A stretch of DNA of 64,000 nt. Origin: an uncultured Lachnospiraceae bacterium. GTDB lineage: Bacteria; Bacillota; Clostridia; Lachnospirales; Lachnospiraceae. This document shows, piece after piece, positions 37,541 through 47,310 of this stretch (its first letter is position 1; every line of letters starts with the position of its first letter). Made by a program: the position numbers and the translations under genes. The notes under the pieces are model-generated. The model made no database searches and was not told where the DNA came from. It was given only the letters and a program-made list of their open reading frames with translations. The DNA lies in assembly GCA_900315735.1 (NCBI GenBank), contig ONAD01000008.1:40480-104479 (forward strand). Reading direction: 5' to 3'.

Positions 37541-37799
37541 GTCTGGTCACCACACTGGAATATGCTGTTTTTACACTGATTCCCGGTAATTTTCCGATTT
37601 TACCGGTCAGTGCACTGATGGTATCCTGCGGTGCATCGATTGCTATACTTACAATATTTATGCCTCTCTCCCGGTATGGAATTCCCATTCTTCCGATAAT
37701 ATAAGCTGCATATTCATGTAAAATTTCATTTAATGCTCCGACGGATTCGTCCTTTTCTATTACAATGCCGATTACAGCCACTCTGGTATCTGCTGCCAT
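37530..37799 (-). CDS. TM1266-type iron-only hydrogenase system protein
   Basis: Small ACT-like regulatory-fold protein of 89 aa with TRVAVIGIVIEKDESVGALN, EILHEYAAYIIGRMGIPYRE and a KLPGISVKTAYSSV ending. This family is regularly encoded with hydEFG and is listed as a putative regulator; its ligand and function are unknown. Start placed after AAGAGGAAC. First gene of the operon. Confidence 0.88.
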   Translation of the reverse strand: MAADTRVAVIGIVIEKDESVGALNEILHEYAAYIIGRMGIPYRERGINIVSIAIDAPQDTISALTGKIGKLPGISVKTAYSSVVTRHEE

Positions 37800-37858
37800 T
37801 TCTTCGTTCCTCTTGTTTTTCTGAATCAATACAATTTCAACGCTTATTTTACGTTTCT

Positions 37859-37887
37859 AGTATAAGAGATTTATTTTGGGATTACAA
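37859..37887 (-). promoter_or_regulatory. predicted promoter of the hyd maturation operon
   Basis: Minus-strand TTGTAA and TATACT separated by 17 nt, about 60 nt before the TM1266-type gene. Confidence 0.7.
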
Positions 37888-37935
37888 TTATTAAACCCTG
37901 GTTTTTCGGTGCATTTCTTGTATTTTTCATAATAC

Positions 37936-37967
37936 AAAAAGGAGATTCCACAAAATCTAGAATCTCC
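37936..37967 (-). terminator. terminator of the giant surface-protein gene
   Basis: GGAGATTC pairs with GAATCTCC around an 11-nt loop, followed by TTTTT on the minus strand, about 40 bp past the stop codon. Confidence 0.85.
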
Positions 37968-38008
37968 CTTCATTTTAAAAATAATAAATCTAACCAATCC
38001 CTACAGCA

Positions 38009-41000
38009 TCAATTTGCCTTTCTTCCTTCGCGATAACCATAATTTATATAATGTATATAATATGATTTTAATGAATTTCCAAAAGCAGTTCGGAGATCCG
38101 GATTACCATTTCTGTAGGTAGTCACGTTAAAGGATTCTTTTCCCTGACGACCTTCGCTCATACCATACTCCACAAAATGTTGCAAAGCACTCGCATCATC
38201 TCCATTAAATGCAGCTTTAATATCCGGATATCTATTAATATAATAGTTGTAATCATACACTAAACTATAATCAACTCCATTGTATACAGTAGTTGGATTT
38301 TTCAGTTCACCATTTCCGGTTGCTTTTCGACCCTCACGATATCCATATCCAATATAATGCATATAATAGGATTTCAAATTTCTTCCGAACGCACTTCTTA
38401 AATCTGCATAATTCGCCCGGTATGCATTCACATTAAAGCTTGTATTTCCCTGACGACCTTCATTCATACCATATTCTACAAAGTGACGCAAGGTTGCATT
38501 TTCGTCTCCATTAAATGCTGTTTTAATATCTGGATAATTGCTCGTATAATAATTGTAATCATACACTAGTCTATAGTCTATTCCGTTGTATACCGTAGTA
38601 GCATTCTGTAACTCTGTACTTCCGGTTGCTACTCGTCCCTCTGCATATCCATTGATGCGATAATGATCATAATATGCTTTCAGATTATTTCCAAATGCAC
38701 TTCTTAAATCCGCATATCTGGCACGATAAGATGCAACATTAAAGTTTGCAATTGCCTGACGGCCTTCTGCCTCACCATTATTTATAAAATGTGCAAAAAT
38801 TGCTTCTGTATTGCCGCCAAATGCTTTTGCTACATCAGGGTTATTCTTTACGTAGTAATTTAAATCAAAAATCCTTTCATAGCCTGCACCAAACACTGTA
38901 TTGGTAGTATATGCACACCTCATTTTATATCCGCCACCGCTTACATATACATGGATATTATATACACCCACATTATTCTTATGATTTGCAATATTGGCAT
39001 GTACGATAAAGGTATCTGCATCTACTCTGGATGCGTTATACCATACAATATCGCTCTGATCAGCCTTTGTCCAGACCGGAACACTAACAGAAGTCACATA
39101 ACTTGGAACTCCATCCACAACAATATCAAAAGTTCCTGCTGCTGCATTTTTACTCTGAACGATTACATTCGAGGTCAATACCGGTTCTGTGATAGCAAAG
39201 GACTTCGTCACACTGCCTTTATAATCACCGATTCCTGTAATAGTTACATAAGCGGTTCCTATAGAATAATTGTCCCGATAGGAAAGCTTATAGTCTTTAT
39301 TTTCTTTTAATTTTTTATCGCCTTCGCTAATACTTTCATCAAGGACTACCACCGGTGGTGTCAGAAGACTGCCATTGTAGGTTAATTTAGAAACAACTGA
39401 TATATTACAGTTCTCAATGCTTTTCTCTTTAATTGCAAAGGTCACAACCTTTTCCCCGGAGTATACACCGATACCGGAGATGATAACCTTCGCAGTTCCC
39501 ACATTTCTATTGTTACTGTAGCTTACCGTATAATCAACATCTTCTGTTAATACCTTGCTTCCCATCTTAACGACCGGAACCGGCTTATAAGCCTGTCCGG
39601 TATACTGCTCTGAAGTAGGAATTCCGGTAACTGTTGCATTGGATAAGCTATTGCTGATTTTGAATTTCTTAACAATCGTTCCGGTATAATACTGGGTCAG
39701 CGGACGCACAGTAATGGATGCATCGCCTGCCAGCTCATTATTTGCATACGTTGTTTCATAATCTTCATTCAGCGTTAAGGTATTGCCACCACATGCCACA
39801 TGGATAGACGGACATATCGGGCTTCCGGTATAAAGCTGTTCCGGAACACTGTCAATAATTGCATCCTCAAGGCTTGCCACAATATTGAAGTAAACGCGCT
39901 TGGTCTCATCATAGTTGCCAAGTCCTTTAATTACTACCCAGGACTCACCGGCTCTTAAGTTGTTACCGTTGACAACCTGATAATCCTTCCCTTCTACCAA
40001 AAGCTTTCCGTTGTCATAAATGGTCAGTGCCGGGCGGATATAATTGCCGGTATACTTCTGATCCGGAATTGCTTCTGCTACGACATTTCCAATGTCATGC
40101 TTGGTAATCTTATAGTATACGGTAATGCTGTCTTTGTAGTTACCGCTTTCGGTTGCTGTTATGGTTGCACTTGCTGTTCCGATTGCAACATTATTCTCAT
40201 AAGTTACTTCATACTGGGAAGAATCAATGGTTAATCCGGTAGAAGTATCTTTTAAAGTAAGTACCGGTTTAATCTCGCTTCCGGTATAATCTACGTTATC
40301 GGTTCCGGTAATCTCAATATCAGCAGAAGTAAGTGACTTTCTTGCAATCTGATATGGATATACGGCCGTTCCAACGTAGCCGGTCTGGTCATTTTCCGTA
40401 CCAACAATTCCGACATATACGGTTCCAGCATGAATCAGATCAATGGCACTTGCTTCAATGGTACAGTCTTTATCAATATAGTATTTTACGATGTAATCTT
40501 CGTTTTCTGTCAGATAGCTTCCTGTCTTATTGAACTTCACCTGAATGTTCTTCGGCTTGGTATCAAGACCGTTGTATACGGTATCGGAAATTCCGGTTAC
40601 CGTTAAGGTATCATTGGAAAGCAGGGTACCGATGGTAAATTTCTCAATTCGTGTTCCGCTGTAGTTCCCCTGTCCGGTTACTTTAATCCATGCGGTTCCT
40701 ACCTGGCTGTTATTGGTAGAATATTCATAAGTAAAGTCTGTTCCATTTACCAGTGCTACAATTCCATTTTCGGAATTATCTTTTAAGCTGATATTCGGTG
40801 TATAAGTAGTACCCTGCATATAAGGATAGTTCCGGTTTGCCGGGTCAAATCCTGTATCAGAAGCATCGGATAACGCCGCACTGATATTTTCAGAAGAAAG
40901 ATCCCTTGCCAGAATAGAGAACGGAATTGTCTTGCTTCCGGTATAGTTGGTGGTATCCTTTGGAGTAATCTGAACAAACGGTCCGGAAGTTCCATTTGCA

Positions 41001-44000
41001 TCTTTTACAGCTTCATTGTTAAAGTAAGCTGCCACATAATCTACATTGCGAACCAGCGGTTCTGCACTGGTGGATGTCATGTAAACATTTAATTCCGGTT
41101 CATACTTGGTTTTTAACGGTACATACTGTGGATCTTCTATTTTAGAGTATACTAAATCCTCAACATTTTTCTTTAAAATGTTAAACTCTACCGTTGCAGT
41201 TCCGGTACAGCTTGCCACACCGTGGATTGCTGCATATGGTGCATTTGCCCCACCGGCGTTCGCTGCATTGATATTATTGCGATACTCATCCACTACATAA
41301 TCTGTGTCTAACGTAAGGGTCTGTTCTTTGTTATTTTCATCATTAAATGTTAATTTAATTTCAGGCTCCTGTGCCTCACCATTGTAGGTTACGTCATCAA
41401 TTGTCTTGCTTACCATAGACAAATCACGTTTTGTAATCGTAAAGGTCTTAGTCAGTGTTCCCTTGTAATTGCCCTTACCGATTACGGTAATGGTCTCGGT
41501 TGCGCCTGCCGGTGCACTGGATGGATTATCTGCATCCGTCTGGTAATACACACTATAGTTTGCCGGATCAATTACTTCTGAACCGCCAATCTTCTTAACG
41601 ACCAGAGAATCCGGCTTAATCAGCTTACCGGTATAAACATAGCTGTCCGCAATTCCGGTAATCTCATAATCTTCCATATGAATGGAATCAATGGTAAATG
41701 CTTTCGCCTTGGTGGTTCCCATCAGTTTACCGTTTGCTGTTGCCTGAATGACTACACATGGTCCGTTCTCGCCATTTGCTGCTGCAACTGCAGTATTCTT
41801 ACGATAAGTTACCGTATAATCTTTTCCTTCTTCCAAGGTATCAAAGGTAGAACCGGTTAATGCATATTTCACAACCGGAACCGGTCTGATTTCCTGTCCG
41901 GTATAGGAGAATACATCTCCACCTAAGTCAATGCTTAAATCATCACTGCCCAGGTCGTATTTAATCGCAAACTTCGCCGATTTCTCACCACTGAAATAAG
42001 TTCCGGTTCCCTCAATCGTTACGGTCGGGTCAGTCAGCGAAACAGATTTACCATTTACAATGCTCTTAATGTTGTAGTCTGTTCCAAGTGCCAAAGTCTT
42101 GCCATCACATACTACAGTCATATTTTCAATTGGCTGTGTGGTTGTATTGTATTCGCTTCCGGTATATTTCTGTGCCGGAATCGTAATCTCAGCATCTTCA
42201 ATTTTACCGGTAATAGCGAAATTCGCAACATAGCTTCCTACCCAGTGATTCTTCTCAATTCCGGTAATGAGTACACTGGCCTGCCCTGGAACAGTATTAT
42301 TTCTATAAGACACGCTGTAATGTGTTCCCTCTATCAGACGTTCCTGGGTATCGCTGCCTTTTACATACACGGTAACGGTAGGTTTCATTCCGCCGGATGC
42401 TGCCTGTGCCTTATCATACTCAATGGTATCATAGCTTAACTTCACTTCAATCTGGTCAGCAGAATTATTCATATCTCCATCATAGTAGAAGCAACTATTC
42501 TTGGTTCCCTTAAAGTTACCGGTTCCTTCAATGGTGATATCCTGCTGTCCTACTTTAAACTTATCTACCTGGGTTGGTGTATAGGTATAATCCACACCCG
42601 GTACTAATGTATAAGCATATTCGCCTACGCCGGACTCATTCGGGAAGCTCTGTGTTACCGTAAAATCCGGAATATTCTTTGAAAAGAGGTAGCTCTTGCC
42701 CTGTAAAGATACGCCTACGCCATCAATACTCTTCTGCTGAATGATAAACTGGTTGGAACCGGCAATCTTATCTGCCGTATAATTTGCACTTTCCAATACG
42801 CCACAGTAGTTTCCGGTACCCTGGATTCTTACATAGGTTGTACCGGCATTGGTTTTCTCTGCAGCTGTTGCTACATTCTGATAATCCTCATCGGAATATA
42901 CTTCAAACTGATAATCTTTATTTGTAGACAACAGGCTGGAAGAATCTCCATAGCTTACTTTTACGGAAGGAGTCAGCACCTTGTTTGCATAAACCGGGCT
43001 GGTGATGTCTACACGAAGCTTGCTTAATTCGTTGATATCCTTCTGATTAATGGTATAGCTTACGGTTGTTGTTCCTGTGTAGTTGCTGTTTTCTGCCGCT
43101 TTTAAGGTCAGGGCTGCAATTCCCGCATTAATTGCATTTTCACTGCTTTCAATACTGTATTCCTTATCGGTCAGAATATAGCCGTTGGTGGTAGGGTACT
43201 GTAATACAACACCATCTCCGTCTGCGGTAGTAGAAATTACAACCTTCTGCTCAATTCCATTATATGTATAAGTTCCATTTACTCTTGCATTCAGTTCAGA
43301 TATATCTTTCTTTGCAATGACTGCATATCCGGAAATATCTCCATAATACTGACCCTTGCCGGATACTGCGAAGTAAATCGTCCCCGCATTGATAAATGCC
43401 TCATTTGTCTCAGAGCTTACAACATTCTTATGTGCTGCATCACTATAGAAGGAAATGCTATAGGACGACGGATCCGGAATTGCATCCATCATTTTTGTCT
43501 CAATTGCCTGAATCATTTCATCCTTATGGGAATTGCGGTTATAAGTTCCACCGGAAATATTAAATGCCGGCACAACGGTCGCAATATTTGTTCCAATAAA
43601 GAATGTGGTTGTTGCGGTTCCGGTATAATTCTTACCGTCTACCGCTTTGATTCTGACATATACTTTACCGGAATTTTTATGTTCTGAAACCTGTTTACAT
43701 AATTCATCGTCATAATATCCTTCGACTTCATAATCCACACCTGCAACCAGTACACGGTTTCCATCAGATACACTGATACCCGGCTCCACTGCTTCTCCGG
43801 TATAACCGCAGTTGCTTGCAGTTACGGTCAGCGTGCTCATGTTCTTTGGTGTGATTTTATAAGAAGTACGGATACTTCCGCCTAAATTAGCATAAGTTCC
43901 AAGACCGCTGATTAATACATAATAAGTACCTGCGTCCACCGGCTCTGCAATGACCTTCTTGTATGCAGAATCCGTAAAATAAGTAACCTTAAAGTCTTCG

Positions 44001-46147
44001 CCCTGTACCAGGCCTTTGGCACCGTTATTATCAGTAATACGGATTGCCGGTACCTGCATGCTGCCATTGTATTCAAAGGTAACCTGTGTCGGATCATAGT
44101 TTGCAGAACCTGCAACGATATTACACTCGCATTCATTTAACTTTCTTGGCACAATACTGAAGGTTCCACGGTTCACGCCACCTTCTGCCAGTGCATAATC
44201 TCCAGTCAGTCTGATATATGCCTTTGCATTATTGGTTCCAATTTCGATATTATCTTCACAGGAAACCACTTCTACATACTGGCTGTCCAATGTGACATTT
44301 TTACTACCTTCGGTATAATAAACGGTAATATTTGCAGGATCCGGCACAACAGCACTACCGGTATAAGTCTGGTCTGTAATTACAATATCTGCCGGGCTGA
44401 TGTTCTTTGGCTTAATCATATAAGTATATACTCTTTCGCCTCCGGCATAGTTACTGCCATCCAGACCGGTTATCTTAAGATAATAGGTTGCTGCATGAAT
44501 CAGTTCCTGTATGCCCGTAGTGCCTTCCTTATCGTCTGCCGGTTCAGTACATTCCGGATCACGATAAACAGCATAGTCAAAATCCGTTCCTTTTTTCAAA
44601 GCATTCCCCTCATCATCGGTTGCCGTCAGGGATAATACCTTGCTCTTGCCATCAAAAAAGCTGGAATAACTGGTATCTTTATTAATGACACCTGCTTCTG
44701 TTCCGTTGATTGCCAGCTTAAAGGTACATTTATCTAAAGATTTTGCAACAATATCAAAATAAATCGGCTCTGCCTTGGTTCCAAGGTCTCCTTCGTAGTA
44801 ATCCAGTCCGGTTACCTTCACATAATATCTTCCAATAGAAGTCGGTTCAGATACAGTCTTGGTATACTCCGCATCTTTATAATAAGTAATCTTATATCTG
44901 GAATCACTGATGACATCACCGGATGTATTGGAGACGGTAATGTTTGGCACATTTTTCTTGCCATTGTATTCCAGTTCATTTTTATCCAATACTGCTTTAC
45001 CAAGCTTGTCATAGATCTCAAAGTTGATATATGCGTTTCCGGTTAAATTTCCGGTTCCGGTAATAATCAGGTTATTGGTTCCGGTCTGTCCTGCAGTAGT
45101 TTCATTTCGGTATGCCACGTTGTAGTTGCCGGCAGGAATCTCCACGCCATTCAACTTCACTACTACCTCATTGGTCATATCCGGTTTACTATTCTTTACA
45201 TAATAATATTTATCACTCTTTAAGGAAACACTGATGCCTGCTGCACTTAAATCTGCCTTGCCAATCAGGAAATTAAAGGTCTTGCTGCCTCGGTACAGAG
45301 AAGAAGAATTCGCTGTTACTGTCATCTTCGCTGTTCCGGCATTGGTATTGTCTGCCCAGCTTGTGGTATAGTCAGATGCCTGGATTCCTGCGGAATTCTG
45401 ACTGTCTACCAGTGTAAATTCCGGTCTCTGTGCAGTTCCGGTATAAGTAGAATCGCTTAGTCCATTGGAAACAGCTACAGAATCCGCTCCAATATTATAG
45501 TAAATATTGTAATGGTTCTCTTCAATTCTTCCGGAAAATGTATAGTTACTGCTGCTCTTTAATACAATTTTAAAGGAATGTGTTCCTACTGTGGTATTGC
45601 TTCCGGATGTATATTCTACGTTATAATCATCTGCTGAAAGGTTTACCATGGTAGAAGTACCGCTTATGATACCATACACCCCTGTAATCGTCGGTAATAC
45701 ATCACTTCCTGTATAATATACATATCCGTCTTCACCGGTTCCTTCCACCCCTTTATAATTAACACCGATATATTTTAACTTCTGCTGTGCAATCGTAAAG
45801 CTCTTAGTGGTCTGCCATCTGTGGCTGTCTCCAATACCAACAATATCGATATATGCTGTTCCTGCGTTGGTATTATTCCGGTAATAAACGGAGTAATCTT
45901 CTTTTTCTTTTAATGTTTCTCCGTCAATTTGTACCGTAACCGCCGGCTTGACCTCCTGTCCGGTATAAGTATAGGTATCATTTCCGGTTGCAGTTGCACC
46001 ATTTGCATCTGCCCCTAATGTAATGCTTCCATTGCTTGGAAATGCATCTGCCGCCTCTGCCGGTATTGCCGGAAGAACGCCTGCAATCATACAAATACTT
46101 AAAACTAATACCAGTATTCTTTTTCCAACATCCTTGTACTTACGCAT
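38009..46147 (-). CDS. giant secreted protein with ~26 Ig-like repeats and C-terminal cell-wall-type repeats
   Basis: A 2712-aa exported protein. Signal peptide about 1-33 (KRILVLVLSICMIAGVLPAI, cleaved near AEAA). Residues ~40-2325 are about 26 tandem beta-sandwich modules of 75-100 aa with the recurrent pattern YTG...P.(I/V)x(V), DY.V.Y.NN, GTA.V.I.G.GNY.G and a closing F.I. Next comes a GBS-Bsp-like domain (~2325-2420; WTKADQSDIVWYNASRVDAD). Residues ~2420-2712 hold three repeats of ~95 aa with YDYNYYxxxYPDIK, HFVEYGMxEGRQG and YYxHYxxYGYREGRKA. No LPXTG or membrane anchor is seen, so wall association through the C-terminal repeats is likely. Start chosen behind AAGGAGAGG. Likely an adhesin or matrix stalk; ligand unknown. 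Confidence 0.85.
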   Translation of the reverse strand: MRKYKDVGKRILVLVLSICMIAGVLPAIPAEAADAFPSNGSITLGADANGATATGNDTYTYTGQEVKPAVTVQIDGETLKEKEDYSVYYRNNTNAGTAYIDIVGIGDSHRWQTTKSFTIAQQKLKYIGVNYKGVEGTGEDGYVYYTGSDVLPTITGVYGIISGTSTMVNLSADDYNVEYTSGSNTTVGTHSFKIVLKSSSNYTFSGRIEENHYNIYYNIGADSVAVSNGLSDSTYTGTAQRPEFTLVDSQNSAGIQASDYTTSWADNTNAGTAKMTVTANSSSLYRGSKTFNFLIGKADLSAAGISVSLKSDKYYYVKNSKPDMTNEVVVKLNGVEIPAGNYNVAYRNETTAGQTGTNNLIITGTGNLTGNAYINFEIYDKLGKAVLDKNELEYNGKKNVPNITVSNTSGDVISDSRYKITYYKDAEYTKTVSEPTSIGRYYVKVTGLDYYEGDLGTKAEPIYFDIVAKSLDKCTFKLAINGTEAGVINKDTSYSSFFDGKSKVLSLTATDDEGNALKKGTDFDYAVYRDPECTEPADDKEGTTGIQELIHAATYYLKITGLDGSNYAGGERVYTYMIKPKNISPADIVITDQTYTGSAVVPDPANITVYYTEGSKNVTLDSQYVEVVSCEDNIEIGTNNAKAYIRLTGDYALAEGGVNRGTFSIVPRKLNECECNIVAGSANYDPTQVTFEYNGSMQVPAIRITDNNGAKGLVQGEDFKVTYFTDSAYKKVIAEPVDAGTYYVLISGLGTYANLGGSIRTSYKITPKNMSTLTVTASNCGYTGEAVEPGISVSDGNRVLVAGVDYEVEGYYDDELCKQVSEHKNSGKVYVRIKAVDGKNYTGTATTTFFIGTNIATVVPAFNISGGTYNRNSHKDEMIQAIETKMMDAIPDPSSYSISFYSDAAHKNVVSSETNEAFINAGTIYFAVSGKGQYYGDISGYAVIAKKDISELNARVNGTYTYNGIEQKVVISTTADGDGVVLQYPTTNGYILTDKEYSIESSENAINAGIAALTLKAAENSNYTGTTTVSYTINQKDINELSKLRVDITSPVYANKVLTPSVKVSYGDSSSLLSTNKDYQFEVYSDEDYQNVATAAEKTNAGTTYVRIQGTGNYCGVLESANYTADKIAGSNQFIIQQKSIDGVGVSLQGKSYLFSKNIPDFTVTQSFPNESGVGEYAYTLVPGVDYTYTPTQVDKFKVGQQDITIEGTGNFKGTKNSCFYYDGDMNNSADQIEVKLSYDTIEYDKAQAASGGMKPTVTVYVKGSDTQERLIEGTHYSVSYRNNTVPGQASVLITGIEKNHWVGSYVANFAITGKIEDAEITIPAQKYTGSEYNTTTQPIENMTVVCDGKTLALGTDYNIKSIVNGKSVSLTDPTVTIEGTGTYFSGEKSAKFAIKYDLGSDDLSIDLGGDVFSYTGQEIRPVPVVKYALTGSTFDTLEEGKDYTVTYRKNTAVAAANGENGPCVVIQATANGKLMGTTKAKAFTIDSIHMEDYEITGIADSYVYTGKLIKPDSLVVKKIGGSEVIDPANYSVYYQTDADNPSSAPAGATETITVIGKGNYKGTLTKTFTITKRDLSMVSKTIDDVTYNGEAQEPEIKLTFNDENNKEQTLTLDTDYVVDEYRNNINAANAGGANAPYAAIHGVASCTGTATVEFNILKKNVEDLVYSKIEDPQYVPLKTKYEPELNVYMTSTSAEPLVRNVDYVAAYFNNEAVKDANGTSGPFVQITPKDTTNYTGSKTIPFSILARDLSSENISAALSDASDTGFDPANRNYPYMQGTTYTPNISLKDNSENGIVALVNGTDFTYEYSTNNSQVGTAWIKVTGQGNYSGTRIEKFTIGTLLSNDTLTVTGISDTVYNGLDTKPKNIQVKFNKTGSYLTENEDYIVKYYIDKDCTIEASAIDLIHAGTVYVGIVGTENDQTGYVGTAVYPYQIARKSLTSADIEITGTDNVDYTGSEIKPVLTLKDTSTGLTIDSSQYEVTYENNVAIGTASATITATESGNYKDSITVYYKITKHDIGNVVAEAIPDQKYTGNYIRPALTIYDNGKLLVEGKDYQVVNGNNLRAGESWVVIKGLGNYDETKRVYFNIVASLEDAIIDSVPEQLYTGSPICPSIHVACGGNTLTLNEDYETTYANNELAGDASITVRPLTQYYTGTIVKKFKISNSLSNATVTGIPTSEQYTGQAYKPVPVVKMGSKVLTEDVDYTVSYSNNRNVGTAKVIISGIGVYSGEKVVTFAIKEKSIENCNISVVSKLTYNGSLLTPPVVVLDESISEGDKKLKENKDYKLSYRDNYSIGTAYVTITGIGDYKGSVTKSFAITEPVLTSNVIVQSKNAAAGTFDIVVDGVPSYVTSVSVPVWTKADQSDIVWYNASRVDADTFIVHANIANHKNNVGVYNIHVYVSGGGYKMRCAYTTNTVFGAGYERIFDLNYYVKNNPDVAKAFGGNTEAIFAHFINNGEAEGRQAIANFNVASYRARYADLRSAFGNNLKAYYDHYRINGYAEGRVATGSTELQNATTVYNGIDYRLVYDYNYYTSNYPDIKTAFNGDENATLRHFVEYGMNEGRQGNTSFNVNAYRANYADLRSAFGRNLKSYYMHYIGYGYREGRKATGNGELKNPTTVYNGVDYSLVYDYNYYINRYPDIKAAFNGDDASALQHFVEYGMSEGRQGKESFNVTTYRNGNPDLRTAFGNSLKSYYIHYINYGYREGRKAN

Positions 46148-46344
46148 AGAACCTCTCCTTGTTACTTGTTGTTTCCTCATTTATTTTCTACGTTATCTTT
46201 ACTATATTCTTTTTACTTTTCAGATTCAAGAGTAACCCCTTTTTTTCTAAAAAAGCACAGAATAAGACACTTCTAATCCTTTTATCGACCGGAAGTTACT
46301 TTTTCTTTATATTTTTCCACAGATTTTTCCAGAAAAATTTACAC

Positions 46345-46373
46345 TTGACATTTTATACCACCACTGTTACCAT
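46345..46373 (+). promoter_or_regulatory. predicted thiT promoter
   Basis: TTGACA and TACCAT with a 17-nt spacer, placing the transcript start just before the TPP aptamer. Confidence 0.75.
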
Positions 46374-46400
46374 TACAAACTGAAAACAAAATATCACTTT

Positions 46401-46520
46401 GCTAGGGGCGCCTTTGGCTGAGAAACGCATCTGCGTTGACCCTTATTACTTGAACCGGATAATACCGGCGTAAGGAAGCACGTATTTCGACCTCCTGGCA
46501 GAGCAACATCTTTAAGGAGG
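46401..46520 (+). promoter_or_regulatory. TPP riboswitch with Shine-Dalgarno-sequestering platform
   Basis: The aptamer (46401 to about 46480) has the thi-box blocks ggggcgcctttggctgaga, the aaacgc/gcgtt stem, acccttattacttgaac and the ccggataataccgg hairpin, then gtaaggaagca closing P1. Downstream, cctcct at 46491-46496 can pair with aggagg at 46515-46520, which is the ribosome site of thiT. With no terminator in between, control of translation initiation is the simplest reading: TPP binding would favour the sequestered form. Confidence 0.92.
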
Positions 46521-46528
46521 ATTTTTTT

Positions 46529-47185
46529 ATGTCATTTTTTGCAACATACGATGGCTCATCTTACCAGCTTACTACTGCAGGTTTTACAGCCCTCGTTATC
46601 ATCATGATTGCTATTCTTCTGATTGGCTGCGCTATCTTCGGTGGAAAGAAGAAATTCAGTGCAAAGCAGCTTGCATTTTCAGCTATGGCAATTGCCCTTG
46701 CCATGGTAACTTCCATGATTAAGCTTTTCGATATGCCAATGGGCGGTTCCGTTACTTTACTGAGTATGTTATTCATCGTTCTGATTGGCTACTGGTACGG
46801 TCTGGGTGCCGGTCTGACCGCAGCTTTCGCTTACGGAATCCTGCAGTTAGTCGTTGACCCTTACATCATCAGTGTTCCACAGATGTTAGTTGACTACCTC
46901 TTCGCCTTTGGTGCATTGGGACTTGCCGGACTCTTCAGCAAATCCAAACACGGACTTATCAAAGGTTATATCGTTGGTGTATTAGGCAGATACTTCTTCG
47001 CATTCCTTTCCGGTTGGATTTTCTTCGGCATGTATGCTCCGGAAGAATTCCCGAATGCAGTGGTATACTCCCTTGCTTACAACGGTGCATACCTCGGTGC
47101 AGAAGCACTTATTACATTAATCATTATCTGTCTGCCACCTGTCCAGAAGGCATTAAATTCTGTTAAGGATATGGCAAATTCATAA
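46529..47185 (+). CDS. thiT: thiamine ECF transporter S component ThiT
   Basis: Substrate-binding membrane subunit of an energy-coupling-factor importer for thiamine. The 218-aa protein has about six helices; the ThiT hallmarks are WYGLGAGLTAAFAYGILQLV with VDPYI, and YNGAYLGAEALITLI near the C-terminus. The N-terminal ~40 residues include an extra hydrophobic segment. It needs the shared EcfAA'T module, which is not in the window. Directly controlled by the TPP riboswitch, and followed by a terminator, so monocistronic. Confidence 0.93.
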   Translation: MSFFATYDGSSYQLTTAGFTALVIIMIAILLIGCAIFGGKKKFSAKQLAFSAMAIALAMVTSMIKLFDMPMGGSVTLLSMLFIVLIGYWYGLGAGLTAAFAYGILQLVVDPYIISVPQMLVDYLFAFGALGLAGLFSKSKHGLIKGYIVGVLGRYFFAFLSGWIFFGMYAPEEFPNAVVYSLAYNGAYLGAEALITLIIICLPPVQKALNSVKDMANS

Positions 47186-47204
47186 TTTAAGTTCCGAAAT
47201 CTAC

Positions 47205-47245
47205 AAAAAGAGCGTCTCTTCTAATCAGAAGGGACGCTCCTTTTT
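47205..47245 (+). terminator. thiT terminator
   Basis: aaaaagagcgtc pairs with gacgctccttttt with an inner ttct/agaa pairing, ending in five T. It begins 20 bp after thiT and its A-rich left side could also stop the minus-strand transporter gene. Confidence 0.8.
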
Positions 47246-47310
47246 GTTGCATTTCTGTATTTCCGTATTTCTGCATCTTTACATTTCTGCATTTTCTTAT
47301 TTGCTAGCAA

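Noticed and set aside
33777..37799. [FeFe]-hydrogenase structural gene
   Set aside because: Only maturases and a regulator-like gene are present; no H-cluster motifs occur in any frame nearby.
38009..46147. CRISPR-like or tandem DNA repeat array
   Set aside because: Repetition is at protein level with diverged codons and no spacer-repeat period; the frame is open throughout.
47250..47300. Repeated atttctg words after thiT as a regulatory array
   Set aside because: Short, imperfect, AT-rich and between two convergent gene ends; chance slippage is enough.
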